64,000 bases of DNA from Aphelenchoides besseyi. Taxonomy: Eukaryota > Nematoda > Chromadorea > Rhabditida > Aphelenchoididae. The notes under the pieces were generated by a model. That model had not been told where the DNA came from and made no database searches. It worked only from the letters and a program-made list of their open reading frames with translations. The stretch is taken from the NCBI GenBank assembly GCA_024699855.1, contig JAMPIQ010000001.1, positions 5,952,001-6,016,000 on the forward strand, read 5' to 3'. The position numbers were made by a program, and so were the translations under genes. Positions 62,946 through 64,000 of the stretch are shown in pieces (the stretch's first letter is position 1; every line of letters starts with the position of its first letter).

Positions 62946-64000
62946 AGAAAGCTTCCGAAGGTGTGAGACTAATCAGTAGATGCAGCGTCAAGACAACCTC
63001 TTGCGACCACGCAACTCGTTGCGATCGAAGCGAATGCGAGAGTAACAACGATCAGGAACCGTCTGTTTTGTTTCACTGAATTGATTGCGACTTTCAATTT
63101 AAAGTTTTAGAAGCGGTCCTATGGAATGTCGCCTCACCGTTTCCTCGAGCGAAATGGCTAAGCTTAGTTTCACCAGTCTCAGCTTCCACATATCTTAAGG
63201 AAGTGACATAATAAAAGCGACGGAGGCACTCATCTCAGACCTCTATTTATAAGAGAAATGAAGCGACTGATTTGGTATGCAAACTCTACGAACTGATCTA
63301 AACAAGCATTCAGGTCTCGTGTTAGCGGTGCGACAGCGAAGTGATACAGAAAGCAAGAAGAGGCAGCAGACTCTTCGGAAGTCTGAGAATTCGGCGACAA
63401 ACGAAATGCCGAGTTGACTGCGATAGTTGCACTATCGAAGTTGCAAGACCGGTAAGCTGTTCGAATCGTCCGAGAATCAGTTTTTCAAATGGAACTAACG
63501 ATGGAATCATCGTTTAACTAACCGTACAAGAAGACAATTGAACATCATAAGAACCTTTTTTGTTGTCGAAATTGCCCTCAATAAACAGGTCAATTAAGTA
63601 TTGTTTGCGTGTGATTTTCTTCTTTCAACTCTGTGGTTTTAATTGTTGCTGTCTACAAACTAGTCCTGCGTCTTTCGATTTAATTGTTGAGCAGATGGGA
63701 ACAAATGTTGACAAGAGGAAGTTAAGGGAAGTGGACAACCATCAGATCTACAAACACGATCATTATGGAAAATGAAATCGTAGGTTACCTGAGATGGCTC
63801 TTAATTTGGTCGATGTAGCTAACAGTTCCATCGAATACGTTAACCAAATGGATCTGTAATTCGAGGGTCTGAAGCAAGAAACAACAAAGCGAGTAAGAAA
63901 TACGACGTCCTTTTTGACCAAGTAACACTATCGAATGTCTACGAGTTGTCTTTCGATCACCGAAACAAACACTCGAGTGATCAGAAGGTAACTCGTGGAT
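62936..64000 (-). repeat. Right arm of the long inverted repeat (truncated by window)
   Basis: This is the reverse complement of 41,365-42,430, near-identical in all stretches compared, and it runs off the window end. The inner edge falls within the first codons of the gene at 62.9 kb. The duplicated 62-codon frame is at 63510-63322. Confidence 0.93.
63243..63251 (-). promoter_or_regulatory. TATA box in right repeat arm, facing inward
   Basis: TATAAATAG on the minus strand lies about 300 bp upstream of the ATG at 62945 and is the exact counterpart of the box at 42,115. Confidence 0.5.

Noticed and set aside
41365..64000. A Polinton/Maverick-type element bounded by the long inverted repeats
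   Set aside because: The spacing would fit, but the interior carries host genes (BTB, PP1 inhibitor, HMIT, aspartyl protease) and no polymerase, integrase or capsid-like gene was seen.

Overview
The window is animal nuclear DNA, almost certainly from a nematode. Genes are dense and sit on both strands. Most introns are only about 35-60 bp, with GTAAG/GTGAG donors and TTTCAG/TTTTAG acceptors. Gene content is nematode-typical: an NLP-2/22/23-type RPamide neuropeptide precursor, ASP-1-like aspartyl proteases, a TWK potassium channel, UNC-93/MFSD11-like and MFSD8-like transporters, GT14 and GT10 glycosyltransferases and a small thaumatin-like protein. No bacterial, phage or CRISPR feature is present. 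I cannot name the species. Gene models were joined by eye from splice signals and family homology. Exon edges are firm where the translated join restores a known family and softer elsewhere.

Layout. 0-7 kb: end of a Golgi pH regulator (GPHR), cis-prenyltransferase (DHDDS), 14-3-3, an alpha-1,3-fucosyltransferase and RNA polymerase II subunit RPB4. 7-9 kb: a small membrane-protein locus converging on a FAM43 PTB-domain gene. 9-11.5 kb: a gene-poor tract. 11.5-24.4 kb: a plus-strand run of MFSD8-like and UNC-93-like transporters, a GT14 enzyme, an unknown secreted protein, two tandem aspartyl proteases and a small orphan. 24.9-29.5 kb: UBC9 converging on a SAPCD (suppressor-APC-domain) gene whose 2.2 kb intron contains the neuropeptide gene on the opposite strand. 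30.5-35.2 kb, minus strand: a K2P channel, a coiled-coil membrane protein, a small secreted candidate and a five-repeat thrombospondin type 1 protein. 35-45 kb: gene-poor, with gene fragments (BTB/BACK tail, chemoreceptor tail, broken coiled-coil membrane gene) and the left arm of a large inverted repeat. 45.6-52.2 kb: BTB protein, CxxC protein, a 57-residue membrane microprotein, a PP1 inhibitor-2-like protein and an HMIT/SLC2A13 transporter. 52-64 kb: gene-poor, with small secreted proteins (thaumatin-like, glycine-rich, leucine-rich), a third aspartyl protease and the right arm of the inverted repeat.

Several genes fit a secretory-pathway theme (GPHR, DHDDS, two glycosyltransferases, secreted proteases), but they belong to unrelated pathways and nothing shows them to be one system. 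The most unusual structures are: near-identical inverted-repeat arms of at least 1.06 kb, about 20.5 kb apart, each carrying an inward-facing TATA promoter that ends at a start codon; 6- and 13-nt microexons carrying the catalytic Asp-Thr-Gly of two aspartyl proteases; a neuropeptide gene nested in a SAPCD intron; and palindromic AATAAA...TTTATT signals shared by convergent genes. I found no convincing wholly new biological system.
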